From NCBI RefSeq assembly GCF_014898815.1, contig NW_026515424.1, positions 1-64,000 on the forward strand: DNA of 64,000 nucleotides, read 5' to 3'. The position numbers were made by a program, and so were the translations under genes. The notes beneath the pieces are model-generated. The model did no database searches, was not told the origin of the DNA, and was given only the letters and a program-made list of their open reading frames with translations. Within the stretch, counting starts at the first letter, position 1. Every line of letters begins with the position of its first letter. Positions 35,416-45,891 of this stretch are shown piece after piece. Source of the stretch: Panonychus citri. Its lineage: Eukaryota; Arthropoda; Arachnida; Trombidiformes; Tetranychidae.

Positions 35416-36471
35416 CTTCAGTCCAGCTATTGAATTTAGCAGGGTAACCTAACCATTTAACAAAGTATTCAGGTTTTCCATTAGCACTCAATCTTGTTTT
35501 TAAAATTTTCTCGATCTTATATGTACTTGGTTCCGACACTTTGAAAATTTCATCTTGATAAAATACAAGTTATAGGCTCTCCTGACCAATCATTCAATCT
35601 GTAAATATAACCTTGAGGTGTCTTCTTAACTTTACGAATCTTGAATAACTCCTTTGTAAAACTTTCAGTTGCCTCTTTTTCAAATATTCCTTTATCACGT
35701 GATATTCGGACAAAGTCATTAACTTTATATGGTACTTGTTTAGTTCTAAGAACTTTTTGACCATCAAGTATATTTTTGATTACTAATCTTTCATTGTTAC
35801 GGCCCTGGTTTGGACTCATCTTTATAGTTCTATGATATGATAGGTTATATCCATCTATTATTTCACTAAGTACATCGTAATATTTGTTTGTATTTTTAGC
35901 AAACATATATCTATAATCTGGATCGTAATGTTCGATTAAATCTCTCAACAATCGCACATTTAATTAAACCATCCGTTGCTACAAAGTGATTAATATCATT
36001 TTGTTTAAAAAAATTTAATACTTGTTTATTAAGGAACTCTTTCCCTTGATCTGTTTGGATTTTCTTGGGCTTATGACCTGAACTGAAGATCTGTTTGAAT
36101 GCTTCAATAACTGATAAGGCATCTTTATTCTTTAACAATATTCCAAAAGCATATCTGGAGAGACAGTCAATAGTGACCAAAATATAACGATAGTTATTGT
36201 TTTCATTTTTAATCCAACTCATATCAAGTAAATCAGCTTGCCACTGTTCATCAACATAATCCACTAAAATTGGAAGTCTCAAAAATTTTTTCTTTGCCGT
36301 TCTAAATAAATTATATGTATCTTCATCTGAAAGCCAAGACTGAACATCTCGATATTTGATTTTACTGTCTTTTAACCTAGCGGTATTGTATAACCGTTTG
36401 ATCCCACCGTAAGAACCAGTGGATCTTGTATCATAATAAATATCTTTCAGTATTTCACTAATGATTGCCAT
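35405..36471 (-). pseudogene. Polinton integrase with chromodomain-like C-terminus, first copy, frameshifted
   Basis: An rve-type integrase that inserts element DNA and makes the 6-bp duplication. The 186-codon N-terminal segment (36471-35911) has the catalytic D,D,E triad in WQADLLDM, IQTDQGKEF and VERFNRTL. The next segment (35957-35550) has the SH3-like domain with YKVNDFVRI. The tail to the stop at 35405 encodes YKIEKIL and GKPEYFVKWLGYPAKFNSW, a chromodomain-like signature known from Polinton integrases. Frame is lost by one base near 35930 and again near 35560-35570. Confidence 0.85.
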
Positions 36472-36566
36472 GATCTCAATGATGCGCCTTCAATATTACT
36501 TGATCCATGTGATGTTGATGGTGAAGTGGCTTCCATTTCAGCTCTGATTTTCTTATTCAAAATATA
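36447..36566 (-). pseudogene. Truncated 3' end of the gene upstream of integrase
   Basis: Matches the last roughly 40 codons of the ORF at 45867-46639 (EGASLRSWQSLVKY end, overlapping the integrase start). Its 5' part is cut off at the duplication junction near 36567. Confidence 0.7.
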
Positions 36567-38426
36567 ATTACGGTTTTTGGATAGTTTTGCATTCCTTCCG
36601 GCAAGTCTTGATAAGTTATCAGCATCATTGGAAACTGTAGAGAAAGAAAGATATTTACATCAACTTTTCGCCAACATCAATGTCACATCTCTAACCAGAA
36701 AATGTATCTTACCATATGAATATTTGGATTCACTTGAAAAGTTTGAAGAAACATCATTACCTGATAAGTCTGAATTCAAATCAAGTTTAACAGATAGTGA
36801 GATAAGTGATGAACAATATGAGCATGAGGAAATCTGGCAATCATTCAACTGTACGAAACTGTTGGATTTACATGACATTTATCTCAAGGTTGATGTGTTG
36901 TTGTTAGCTGCTGTTTTTGAAAACTTTCGTTCGACAAGTATCGAGAATTTCAATATTGATCCACTCCATCACTACTCAGCTCCTGGATTAACATGGGCAG
37001 CTGCATTGAAGGTTACGAGAATCGAGCTACAACTTTTCACTGACATTGAAATGCTTTTGATGATTGAAAAGGTATCAGAGGGGACTTACAATGGTATCTA
37101 ATCGGCACGTGATTCCAAATAATCCAGCTTGTTCAGATTATCAAGCGGATCGTACAGAGTTATATACTTTATCTCGATGTCAACAATTTGTATGGATATG
37201 CGATGTCTGAACGGCTGCCTGTAGACGGTTATGAATGGTGTACAATAGATGATAACTTTTGACTCACGTTCTCTCTTGTTCTGATGATTCAGATGTAGGC
37301 TTCATTCTTGAAGTTGATCTAAGTTATCCGATGATCTACATGACGAACACAATGATTTTCCTATGGCTCCACAAAATGCTTATCCATCCAGAGATATACA
37401 GTCCCTATCAGAAGGATCTTCTTGAGGTTCTAACTGAGTCAGGCTATCAAATGTTTCAACTACAAAATTGGTTACAACATTTTACACAAAGAGAAATTAC
37501 GTTATTCATTATCGTACACTCAAATTTTACGTTCAAAATGGGCTGAAGGTTGAAAAAGTTCATCGTGGTGTCAAGTTCAATCAAAGACCTTGGTTATATG
37601 AGTATGTAGACTTTGTACTCAAAACGAACTGCATCCACAACTGATTTTCAAAAGATTTTTGAAGTTAATGGTCAATTCTCTTTATGGAAAAACCATCGAA
37701 GACAAGAGGAAACATATCAATGTTGAACTAGCTCTGAATGATATTCACGCAGCTAGAGCATTGAGAAAAATCATTCACAAAGATTTTGATACTGGAGGAT
37801 GATAAAGTCATTTTGAGATGAAAAACTAAAAGTAAAGATGGATAAACCTATTGCTGTTGGTTTCACGGTTTTGGAATTAGCAAAGCTAAAATGTATCAGC
37901 TCCACTATGAAACTTTCAAGCAGCATTATGGACCAAATATCGAACTCATTTACACGGATACCGATAGTCTTATTTATCACATCAAAACACAAGATTTAGT
38001 TGACGATCTCAAGGGTTCGCATCGATAATGGACTTTTCTAACTACCCCACTGATCATAGACTGTATTCTTCTATTAATAAGAAAAAAATCGGGTATCTCA
38101 AAGATGAATGTCCAGCTGATCCTATAACTGAATTTGTTGGATTACGTCCGAAGCTTTATGCCTTAAAAACCAGTAACAGTATTACGAAGAAAGCTAAAGG
38201 TGTTCCTCGTTCAGTTTTGTCTCATAAAATAGATTTCGACGCATATACAAACTCACTCTACTCAAGTCTGATACACTGTCATAGCTTCATTAGAATCAAC
38301 TCTCGTGAACACAATATTCAAATGATTAAACAAAAGAAAATCTGTATAACACCATTTGAAGATAAACGATACTTGATAGATAATACCAAATCATATGCAT
38401 ATGGACACTACAGAATTTCAAATTAA
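36567..38426 (+). pseudogene. polB: polB C-terminal half, second copy, 5'-truncated and frameshifted
   Basis: Begins at the duplication junction (reading LDSFAFLPASLDKL) and carries motifs A (broken around 37150-37200), B (VNSLYGK, in frame around 37670-37690) and C (TDTDS, near 37957). No start codon, exonuclease or zinc-finger domain. Many one- or two-base losses compared with the first copy. The last 132 codons (38028-38426) are clean and show the normal C-terminus (GHYRISN). Confidence 0.85.
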
Positions 38427-38831
38427 ACTTTTTATTTTTTCATAAACAATTTTTTCATTTTTGACATGATTACATTTGCTGAAAATTTTATAAAAACTTG
38501 ATAATTTGTTTGCATTAAACATGAATAAAATACAAAACCAGCCACATGCTATCGAGCTATTTCCTTGAAACTTGTTTGTATTCATATAAACGTACTTAGA
38601 GTTTTTCTCCAAGAATGTCAACAGATTTCCTTTAGGGGCTCTTCCAAATGAATCGAAATAATGACCGATGTTTTTTTCATCAATATACACTGCTACTCAG
38701 TGACTTCCTGGCTTGTGACTTTCATCCAAATTGACAACAATCCCAACAGGTTTTGTAATTGCTAAAGGTAACTTATCAATCGAATAGACCCCTTTAAACC
38801 AACTTAGTTTACAACAAATGTCATTTATCAT
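38418..38831 (-). pseudogene. Adenovirus-type protease, second copy, with nonsense codon at the active site
   Basis: Same as 32507-32920 except for a TGG-to-TGA change (complement of 38697-38699) in the codon right after the catalytic His. The Cys region (ACGWFC) is unchanged. This is a substitution, not a length error. Confidence 0.85.
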
Positions 38832-38838
38832 TATAGTT

Positions 38839-38843
38839 GTTAA
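38839..38843. repeat. LTR-element target-site duplication, left (GTTAA)
   Basis: GTTAA directly precedes the LTR at 38844 and is repeated at 42349-42353. The uninterrupted site is visible in the first Polinton block near 32929 as GTTTACATATTTATTAG, slightly diverged. Confidence 0.8.
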
Positions 38844-39018
38844 TGTAGTGATATTTATTTAGAGAATTGGGATTTGGACAATTGAATGTTGATTTAGTTG
38901 ATTTAGTTGATTTAGTTGATTTAAATAACTTTATTATCATTTTACTTTTAATACATTTGACTTGAGGTTTTGTTTAAGAGAGGTGAGAGAAAAGGGTTTA
39001 GGAGAAGATAGAGAAAGG

Positions 39019-39057
39019 AACTAAGGTAGATCTCGACACTGAGATCCTTCCTTAGTT
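39019..39057. promoter_or_regulatory. Two-tier hairpin 1 in LTR
   Basis: AACTAAGG pairs with CCTTAGTT as outer stem and GATCTC with GAGATC as inner stem, separated by a TA/CTT internal loop, with a six-base loop GACACT. The same structure is at 41921-41959 in the other LTR. Confidence 0.7.
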
Positions 39058-39087
39058 GAGTTGATAGAGAGAAGGAAAAGTTGGAAA

Positions 39088-39120
39088 AAAGGTGAATCTC
39101 AACACTGAGATTCTTCCTTT
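39088..39120. promoter_or_regulatory. Two-tier hairpin 2 in LTR
   Basis: AAAGG pairs with CCTTT and AATCTC with GAGATT, separated by a TG/CTT internal loop, with loop AACACT. Same architecture as hairpin 1 with both stem sides changed. The copy in the other LTR is at 41990-42022. Confidence 0.65.
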
Positions 39121-39457
39121 CATTGGAAGGGTTGAGAGGAGACTGAGGATGATTCTTCTTTCTCTCTGGGTTTTAATTTATACCTGAGAGAGAAAGAAGA
39201 GAAAGAGAATGAAAAGAAAGAGAAAAAGAAAGAGAGATGTAAATCTTTACCTTGATCTTTTACTTATTTTTCTTTATATTATCTAAATTTTGATCTTAAT
39301 TCTATTAGTTATTTCTTTGTAAAATTAATCTAAATTAACTATAATTAACCCTTTATTTTTCCTAATTAATACATAAGATTATAGATTAATTAAAGTTGTT
39401 AATCAATTGATAATACTAATTCTATTTCTTTATCTAAATGTCAATTATTTTATGACA

Positions 39458-39472
39458 CGTCCCCACCGCTAT
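39458..39472 (-). other. Putative polypurine tract of the LTR element
   Basis: On the minus strand AGCGGTGGGGACG directly precedes the 3' LTR, the place where a polypurine tract primes plus-strand DNA. It is short and interrupted by pyrimidines, so the call is by position. Confidence 0.4.
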
Positions 39473-39845
39473 CGAGAACAGTCCCTTGTTCTCAATTTCT
39501 TTCTTTTCTTACCGAAAAGGGGTTAGATTTGTTTTTGGATTGAATAATTATTGATTAGTTAAGATTATTGAAAGGTTGTAGTGAATTGATATCGGATGAA
39601 CGTCGATGATCAATTGTGTTTTGCTTAGTATTTTGGTTGAGTGATCTCGGATGAACGTCAAGGATCCTCGTTGATTACTTTGTATTGCTATTTGGTAATT
39701 TTGTTTGTTATTTTGGTTATAAGGGAATCTCTAAATTAAATCACTACTAAAAAATTCGAAGGGATGATGTTTAAACTTTTCGTTCCGTTGTCCAATTTTT
39801 TACCGTTAGATTTCAATGAGACTGATCGATATTTGGAATATTTCT

Positions 39846-40583
39846 CTATCGGGTCAGTTTGTTTTTCAGGGTAATGGAAAATGACTTCTTTTGATCGTAA
39901 TCCCAATTGACTGGTGAAGAAACTTTGCGAAATCGGTTCTTTTCATGATGTCTCTTTGTTTTCTTACGTTTTCTCGCTCTTTGGGTTAGACGATTTTTGT
40001 TTGGTTTTTCGTTGATAATTCTCTTACGTTTAGTTAAATTCTGTTTAAAATTCAATTGTTTCCTTTGAGGTGGTTTTGTTATCTTGGGTGGTTCGTTGTT
40101 GATTCTTATTTTCTTAGTTTGACAGTCGATACTGATTTTAGCTTTTGAAAGAATGTCGTTACCAATGATGAACTTATTAGATTTAAGGTTTTCCATGATC
40201 AAGATGTCGTTTTCAATCGTTAATGCTGATTGACCATCGTTAATTTTAAGGCTTGCTTGAGATTGGCCAATGATTTTGATTGGTTTTTCGTTAACATCGT
40301 ATAATTCAGGTCCTTTGTAAGGTTCAATTGGCAGTTGTAATTCGTTGGCTAAAGGTAGAGTCAAAACTGATACACCAGAACCAGTATCTATTATTGCTTC
40401 AATTTTGTTTTCATCAATCTTTATTGGATGTTTGATTAATTGAATGGTGTTTTGAGGTGAAATTAAATTTATTTCAGGAGGTGAATTCGGATTATCGTTT
40501 TCTTCTAAGGTAATAGGACCGACATAAGTTTTAAAGGGCTCTTGGTTAGAGAAACTTGTGTGGGGTTTTGAGCTGCCAATCAA
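39846..40583 (-). CDS. Retrotransposon aspartic protease (Pro), 245 aa ORF
   Basis: The catalytic motif AIIDTGSGVSVL is near residues 63-74, with the second conserved strand FIIGNDIL near 137-144, as in retropepsin-like proteases. The last 80 residues are extremely basic (KRKRIINEKPNKNR, RARKRKKTKRHH), which could bind nucleic acid. In a complete Ty3/gypsy element reverse transcriptase would follow; here the ORF stops with only non-coding sequence before the LTR. The true start is unclear; it may be translated as a Gag-Pro fusion, since 40584-40894 keeps coding-like fragments including a C-x4-H-x4-C knuckle remnant (CRDQNHTEEYC). Confidence 0.8.
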   Translation of the reverse strand: MIGSSKPHTSFSNQEPFKTYVGPITLEENDNPNSPPEINLISPQNTIQLIKHPIKIDENKIEAIIDTGSGVSVLTLPLANELQLPIEPYKGPELYDVNEKPIKIIGQSQASLKINDGQSALTIENDILIMENLKSNKFIIGNDILSKAKISIDCQTKKIRINNEPPKITKPPQRKQLNFKQNLTKRKRIINEKPNKNRLTQRARKRKKTKRHHEKNRFRKVSSPVNWDYDQKKSFSITLKNKLTR

Positions 40584-40894
40584 TTTTTCGTCTTGATTTG
40601 CGTCGTTAGTATTTAAGTGTGTGTGTTGGGTAAAATTGGTTGAATTGGTTGTAGATTAGCAAAGTTTTGTGTTGGGATAAATGGTTGTAAATAAGAGACA
40701 CGATTGTAATCCATCTGTAATTTTTCGGACAATATTCTTCTGTGTGATTTTGGTCTCTGCAGTAATTGAGTTAGTTTGGGTTTTGCTCTGAAAGATAGCT
40801 TATCTTATTTGTTAAATGATTGATTGTTTTCTGTAGCTTATGTACTGTTTCTAATATATTTGATTTATCAATCGGAGAAGGTTGATTGAATTGG

Positions 40895-41554
40895 TTATTT
40901 GGTAAAGTTAACCTGGCTACTAGCTCTTTCGGCTATTCTGCTAGCAGAAATATAATCATTGATTGTTTGTGGATTTTGAATTGCGATACCGTACTGAATT
41001 TGAGGAAGAAGTTTATCTCTAATCATTCCTATTATCATTGATTCGGGCATTTTGTCATCTATTTTTAAACAGAGATCTATCAGTTCGTAGATGAAATTGG
41101 AAGAAGGCTGGCCTGGCTGTTGTCTAAAGCTACTTAAACGAGTGGAGAGTTTAATTCTGTAATCTGGTGGACATAAGTTTTGAATAAGTCTAGTCTTAAG
41201 TTTCTGATAGTTATTAGGTTTTTCTGAAGAAGCAAAGGGTCCTGAAATAAACTGGTACCATCTTTTGGCACTCTGAGTTAAATAAAAGGGTAGGAATCTG
41301 AACATATCGTTTTCGTCCCAATTTAAAAGTTTCGCGTTAAATTCAAAGTTACTAATCCATTCAACAATGTCTTCTTGATCATTTTCACCACTGAATGGAT
41401 TGATTGTTGTAGGAACGTTGGGAAAGTTATTTGGGTAATTGACAGAATTGACAAAAACATTAGGATAGTCAGAGTCCGACATAATTGGAATGGAATCAGA
41501 GTCTCGACACTGAGACATATGATGAAAAAGGAAATTGAGAGGAGGTTGAATCAA
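40895..41554 (-). CDS. Retrotransposon Gag capsid protein, 219 aa ORF
   Basis: The core resembles the Retrotrans_gag family: INPFSGENDQEDIVEWISNF, then YLTQSAKRWYQFI near residues 92-105 (the conserved Ala-x-x-W-Y/F), and LSSFRQQPGQPSSNFIYEL near 148-165. It assembles the particle that packages the RNA. The more likely start is the Met of MSQCRDSDS (about 41518) or the later MSDSDYPN, because the first residues are encoded by a direct repeat of the leader (41501-41516 and 41560-41575). Confidence 0.8.
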   Translation of the reverse strand: MIQPPLNFLFHHMSQCRDSDSIPIMSDSDYPNVFVNSVNYPNNFPNVPTTINPFSGENDQEDIVEWISNFEFNAKLLNWDENDMFRFLPFYLTQSAKRWYQFISGPFASSEKPNNYQKLKTRLIQNLCPPDYRIKLSTRLSSFRQQPGQPSSNFIYELIDLCLKIDDKMPESMIIGMIRDKLLPQIQYGIAIQNPQTINDYISASRIAERASSQVNFTK

Positions 41555-41575
41555 TCAGAGTCTCGACACTGAGAC
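41501..41575. repeat. Duplicated hairpin leader around the gag start
   Basis: The segment AGAGTCTCGACACTGAGAC followed by ATATGAT occurs twice, 59 bp apart. Each contains the small hairpin GTCTC-GACACT-GAGAC, the same loop as in LTR hairpin 1 with a different stem. Confidence 0.75.
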
Positions 41576-41725
41576 ATATGATTTGAAAAAGTGGATTGAA
41601 ACAATTGAAGTTTTATTAGGAGTTAGAGATTGGTAGAAATTAACCGAAAGCTTACCAATATTTGAGACAGAATTTTATTGAAAAATGAGTTATAACGAAA
41701 CGAAAAGAGTACCATCACTAGCCCT

Positions 41726-41743
41726 TCCTCATCGTGGGCTCCA
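41726..41743 (-). other. Primer-binding site of the LTR element
   Basis: Two bases inside the 5' LTR the minus strand reads TGGAGCCCACGATGAGGA, starting with the TGG expected for pairing to a tRNA 3' CCA end. The tRNA was not identified. Confidence 0.65.
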
Positions 41744-41745
41744 TT

Positions 41746-42348
41746 TGTAGTGATATTTATTTAGAGAATTGGGATTTGGACAATTGAATGTTGATTTAGT
41801 TGATTTAGTTGATTTAGTTGATTTAAATAACTTTATTATCATTTTACTTTTAATACATTTGACTTGAGGTTTTGTTTAAGAGAGGTGAGAGAAAAGGGTT
41901 TAGGAGAAGATAGAGAAAGGAACTAAGGTAGATCTCGACACTGAGATCCTTCCTTAGTTGAGTTGATAGAGAGAAGGAAAAGTTGGAAAAAAGGTGAATC
42001 TCAACACTGAGATTCTTCCTTTCATTGGAAGGGTTGAGAGGAGACTGAGGATGATTCTTCTTTCTCTCTGGGTTTTATTTTATACCTGAGAGAGAAAGAA
42101 GAGAAAGAGAATGGAAAGAAAGAGAAAAAGAAAGAGAGATGGAAATCTTTACTCTTTGATCTTAAGTTATTTTTCTAAATGATATCTAAAATTTTGATCT
42201 CAATTCTGTTAGTTATTTCTTTGTAAATTAATCTAAATTAACTCTTTATTTCCTCAATTAATACATAAGGTTATAGATTAGTTAAAGCTATTAATTAGTT
42301 GATAATATTAATTCTATTTTTTATCTAAATGTCAATTATTTTATGACA
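41746..42348 (-). repeat. LTR, 5' copy in element orientation (603 bp)
   Basis: The partner of 38844-39457, with the same TG...CA ends and both hairpins. It is 11 bp shorter, mainly in the AT-rich part. Confidence 0.9.
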
Positions 42349-42353
42349 GTTAA
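42349..42353. repeat. LTR-element target-site duplication, right (GTTAA)
   Basis: GTTAA follows the CA end of the LTR and matches 38839-38843. Confidence 0.8.
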
Positions 42354-42361
42354 TATATTTA

Positions 42362-43584
42362 TTAGTAATCTAACGAGATTATTCGATCCTTATCAATTGT
42401 TATGAGATTATCAAACTGTAAACACGACCACTTTTAATGATCTTTTAATTGTGAATTGAATTTAAGATCACATCTTATAGTACTTTTAATCAGAGAGTGT
42501 TCCATTTTCTGCTCCTATAGATCCATCCGGAGAAAGATCGAATCCAAACAATGTTGTATGTTTCTTATATTCATCATAGTCAACATGTAATTGTGGTACT
42601 CCTTCATCCTGACCAAGACATCGGTATAGGTTTACAAACTCTCGCATGTAAAGCCCATCTTTGAAATTAGGTGTGTATGGAATACTCGGTATTGTCATTC
42701 CATCCACATTCAATGCAATATAATTGACACCAAAATCATTGAATGAGAACGGATCTTCATTTAAATCTCCTGAATGAGCGGTTTCCTTTGTTATTCCCAT
42801 GAAAATTCTTCGTGGTAATATCCCAGAATACATATTATCAATTGATGCAATCATCTGTCCAGCTGGTATTGAAAAGTTTCTTGTGTATACGTGTAATAAA
42901 ATATTTAGCAGGACCCTTTTCAAGGCTAAGATGATACTTTAGAGGCTTCAGCAAATAGCACACGTTTTATATGTAGTGCTAATCTTTCAAACTTAATTTG
43001 ATAAGTATCTTTATCGACACTATCATACTTGATCAGTGGAAACTGTCTGAACTTCTAGTGAATCGAAAATTAGTGGAATATTATTTATCAGTAGTTTATC
43101 TTGCTCACAAATAGGTAAATGTAATCGGAAATAAAGATCGAATGAACCATTTTTCAACACTGTCTCATGCGTTTCACCACCGGCGTCACATGGGTTATGT
43201 TGTCTGAATAATAGGTCTTCAATATATGACTGGTAATGATATATTATTAGCTTGTATAGTGTTAACTGAGCCAATAAATAGATCAATTTGTTCGAATAAA
43301 GAATTACCGAAGTTAGTAACGGGCATTATTTTACTAGTTTCTGGTATATTTGAACCATTTTGAGTTTGTACACGTATAGTTAGACTCAACATTGACGCAG
43401 CCATATCAGTAAAATCTTCACTCGAAGGAACAACAATTTCATAACATTTCGATGAATCTAAACTAGAGTTAGGTCGATATTCGACTTCATAACTTGATTC
43501 TATCACTGTTTGAGTTGGTGGTATAGAGAAAATCTGTAACTCAGACTTGCTAGATGGCAATGAAGATTCATGTAAATATTCCAT
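42362..43584 (-). pseudogene. Major capsid protein, second copy, frameshifted
   Basis: The first 121 codons (43584-43219) are clean and extend the jelly-roll N-terminal part further than the first copy (NGSNIPETSKIMPVTNFGN, FEQIDLFIGS). Later pieces are 43286-43023 and 42923-42486; the end at 42362 lies 9 bp from the LTR element's target duplication. Indels occur near 43245, 43040, 42955, 42890 and 42420-42490, at different places from those in the first copy. Confidence 0.8.
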
Positions 43585-44003
43585 TATGAAAAGATATCTC
43601 TATGTCTATTTTTTCTTTTCTGATTTTTAGCTATTGATTTTTTAGCGGAAGTAGTATATTTACGTTTTCTTATACCATTTCCATATTGATCTATCAGTTT
43701 CTCTATTTCACCTAAACCTTCTTTGGCTGCTGTTTTCAAACCATGTTTAGCTTGAGTCTTAGCACTTGAAAAGTTTTTATTAGCTAAAATATCTGAACCA
43801 ACATTTATTCCTGTTTTTAATAAATGTTTTCCTAAAAATTTCAAGATTGGATACCCGAAACGTTTCAATGTTGAGCCTAACCCATAACCACGTTGGTATG
43901 GATTACCTGAATAAACAGAAATATCATTGAAACCACTTCCGGATTGATTAAGAAAATAATTTGTGAAATCACTATCACACGCACAGTAAACTTTTCGATT
44001 CAT
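43584..44003 (-). CDS. Small basic virion-type protein, second copy (139 aa, intact)
   Basis: An N-terminal Cys pair (CACDSD), a Gly/Ser-rich stretch, amphipathic helices around residues 40-70 and a basic tail rich in Lys/Arg (KRKYTTSAKKS, NQKRKNRHRD). Its TAA overlaps the MCP ATG (TAATG), suggesting coupled expression. It fits the small pVI/core-like proteins next to Polinton MCP genes. Exact role unknown. Confidence 0.7.
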   Translation of the reverse strand: MNRKVYCACDSDFTNYFLNQSGSGFNDISVYSGNPYQRGYGLGSTLKRFGYPILKFLGKHLLKTGINVGSDILANKNFSSAKTQAKHGLKTAAKEGLGEIEKLIDQYGNGIRKRKYTTSAKKSIAKNQKRKNRHRDIFS

Positions 44004-44053
44004 CTTTTTTTGTTTCTTAAGGTCATCTTTTTTTTATTAATAGTTTTACTTTC

Positions 44054-44840
44054 TTATACAATATCTTTTATAAAATGTAAACTAATAAAGACTCTCCCAT
44101 TCGTAAATTTTATTTGTGAGCCGTTTTCATCACAAAGTAACACATTTATCTCATCAATTCTATTGATACGAACTGGATAATAAAAGGGTTTCATGAATGT
44201 TATGTTGGCCATTTTCGACTCTAAATTCAGCGGAAGAACTCTCAACAGTCTGGCGAAATGATCACCTACAAAGTGTTCACTTATAAGATCTGTATAAATG
44301 AAAAGAAGATGAGACTTTATTCCGGTTTTGGGTGGCTTTTTGGCGAGTATTGATGCGTGATTTTCTCTGAACAATATTTCACAATGTTTCATGTAACCAT
44401 CATATGTCCATCCTAGCGTTTCTAAAAATTCCGAATCAACAAAATAAGGTAGTATCTTATCACCGATGCCAACCTGCTTTTATCTCTATAGAACCATTTT
44501 GTAGAAGAATCTCAGGTGGATAATCAGCATTTATTACAGAAACAGATGATTTGAAGACATCATTTATACATTTTAATATTTTGTTGATGTCATCACTTTC
44601 AAAGTAAGTGAACTCAAATTTTCCCAATCGATATGTTCCACCATAGAAAAGGCTGAACTTCACAGTTTTAGTATTGATTTCATATGTTGTTGGATAAAAT
44701 ATTTCTTGTATTCCAACTTTCCATTTTCCTTCAAGATTTATTGGACATGATAAATTATTAGTAAATTTGGACAATGTATTATCTGGATGAATATCCATGC
44801 TTGCGTTTGAAACTAAATCAATACAAAATTCATCCGGCAT
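44054..44840 (-). pseudogene. Minor capsid (penton-like) protein, second copy, one frameshift
   Basis: Same protein as 34642-35415 with the normal C-terminus (FISLHFIKDIV). A 2-bp loss at about 44464 (ACCGATG where the first copy has ACCTCGATG) breaks it. Confidence 0.8.
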
Positions 44841-45891
44841 CTTCAGTCCAGCTATTGAATTTAGCAGGTAACCTAACCATTTAACAAAGTATTCAGGTTT
44901 TCCATTAGCACTCAATCTTGTTTTAAAATTTTCTCGATCTTATATGTACTTGGTTCCGACACTTTGAAAATTTCATCTTGATAAAATACAGAAGTTATAG
45001 GCTCTCCCGACCAATCATTCAATCTGTAAATATAACCTTGAGGTGTCTTCTTAACTTTACGAATCTTGAATAACTCCTTTGTAAAACTTTCAGTTGCCTC
45101 TTTTTCAAATATTCCTTTATCACGTGATATTCGGACAAAGTCATTAACTTTATATGGTACTTGTTTAGTTCTAAGAACTTTTTGACCATCAAGTATATTT
45201 TTGATTACTAATCTTTCATTGTTACGGCCCTGGTTTGGACTCATCTTTATAGTTCTATGATATGATAGGTTATATCCATCTATTATTTCACTAAGTACAT
45301 CGTAATATTTGTTTGTATTTTTAGCAAACATATATCTATGTAATCTGGATCGTAATGTTCGATTAAATCTCTCAACAATCGCACATTTAATTAAACCATC
45401 CGTTGCTACAAAGTGATTAATATCATTTTGTTTAAAAATTTAATACTTGTTTATTAAGGAACTCTTTCCTTGATCTGTTTGGATTTTCTTGGGCTTATGA
45501 CCTGAACTGAAGATCTGTTTGAATGCTTCAATAACTGATAAGGCATCTTTATTCTTTAACAATATTCCAAAAGCATATCTGAGAGACAGTCAATAGTGAC
45601 CAAAATATAACGATAGTTATTGTTTTCATTTTAATCCAACTCATATCAAGTAAATCAGCTTGCCACTGTTCATCAACATAATCCACTAAAATTGGAAGTC
45701 TCAAAATTTTTTTCTTGCCGTTCTAAATAAATTATATGTATCTTCATCTGAAAGCCAAGACTGAACATCTCGATATTTGATTTTACTGTTTTTAACCTAG
45801 CGGTATTGTATAACCGTTTGATCCCACCGTAAGAACCAGTGGATCTTGTATCATAATAAATATCTTTCAGTATTTCACTAATGATTGCCAT
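44830..45891 (-). pseudogene. Polinton integrase, second copy, frameshifted
   Basis: Same gene as 35405-36471. The C-terminal 139-codon segment (45331-44912) is clean up to YKIEKIL. Single-base losses lie near 44867, 44925, 45440, 45580, 45630, 45710 and 45790, breaking the catalytic domain. A one-base loss near the end fuses the chromodomain frame (GKPEYFVKWLGY) to the minor capsid frame. Confidence 0.85.

Larger units (their letters stand above)
30641..36569. repeat. Internal Polinton duplication, first block
   Basis: About 5.9 kb from the middle of polB through protease, capsid genes and integrase to just inside the gene upstream of integrase. It is repeated directly at 36567-45989 (minus the nested LTR element). 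The junction AATATAATTACGG shows 3 bp of microhomology (ATT) between the two parental ends. Confidence 0.85.
38844..39457 (-). repeat. LTR, 3' copy in element orientation (614 bp)
   Basis: TGTAGTGATATTTATTTAG at the left end and TTATTTTATGACA at the right. It holds a (TTGATTTAG)-type short tandem repeat near 38892-38922, purine-rich tracts, and the two hairpins listed separately. It differs from the other LTR by few substitutions and small indels, mostly in the AT-rich end (39240-39420). Confidence 0.9.
38844..42348 (-). mobile_element. Non-autonomous LTR retrotransposon (Gag-protease only), 3.5 kb
   Basis: Two near-identical LTRs (38844-39457 and 41746-42348), each bounded by TG and CA, flanked by the 5-bp duplication GTTAA. 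Coding is on the minus strand: Gag, then an aspartic protease. Only about 390 bp separate the protease stop from the 3' LTR, so reverse transcriptase, RNase H and integrase are absent. Gag type and two-base PBS spacing suggest the Ty3/gypsy group. It inserted between the protease and capsid genes of the second Polinton block. Confidence 0.9.

Noticed and set aside
39061..39240. Purine-rich simple sequence in the LTR as a separate microsatellite
   Set aside because: It is part of both LTRs and includes the hairpin stems, so it is covered by the LTR annotation.
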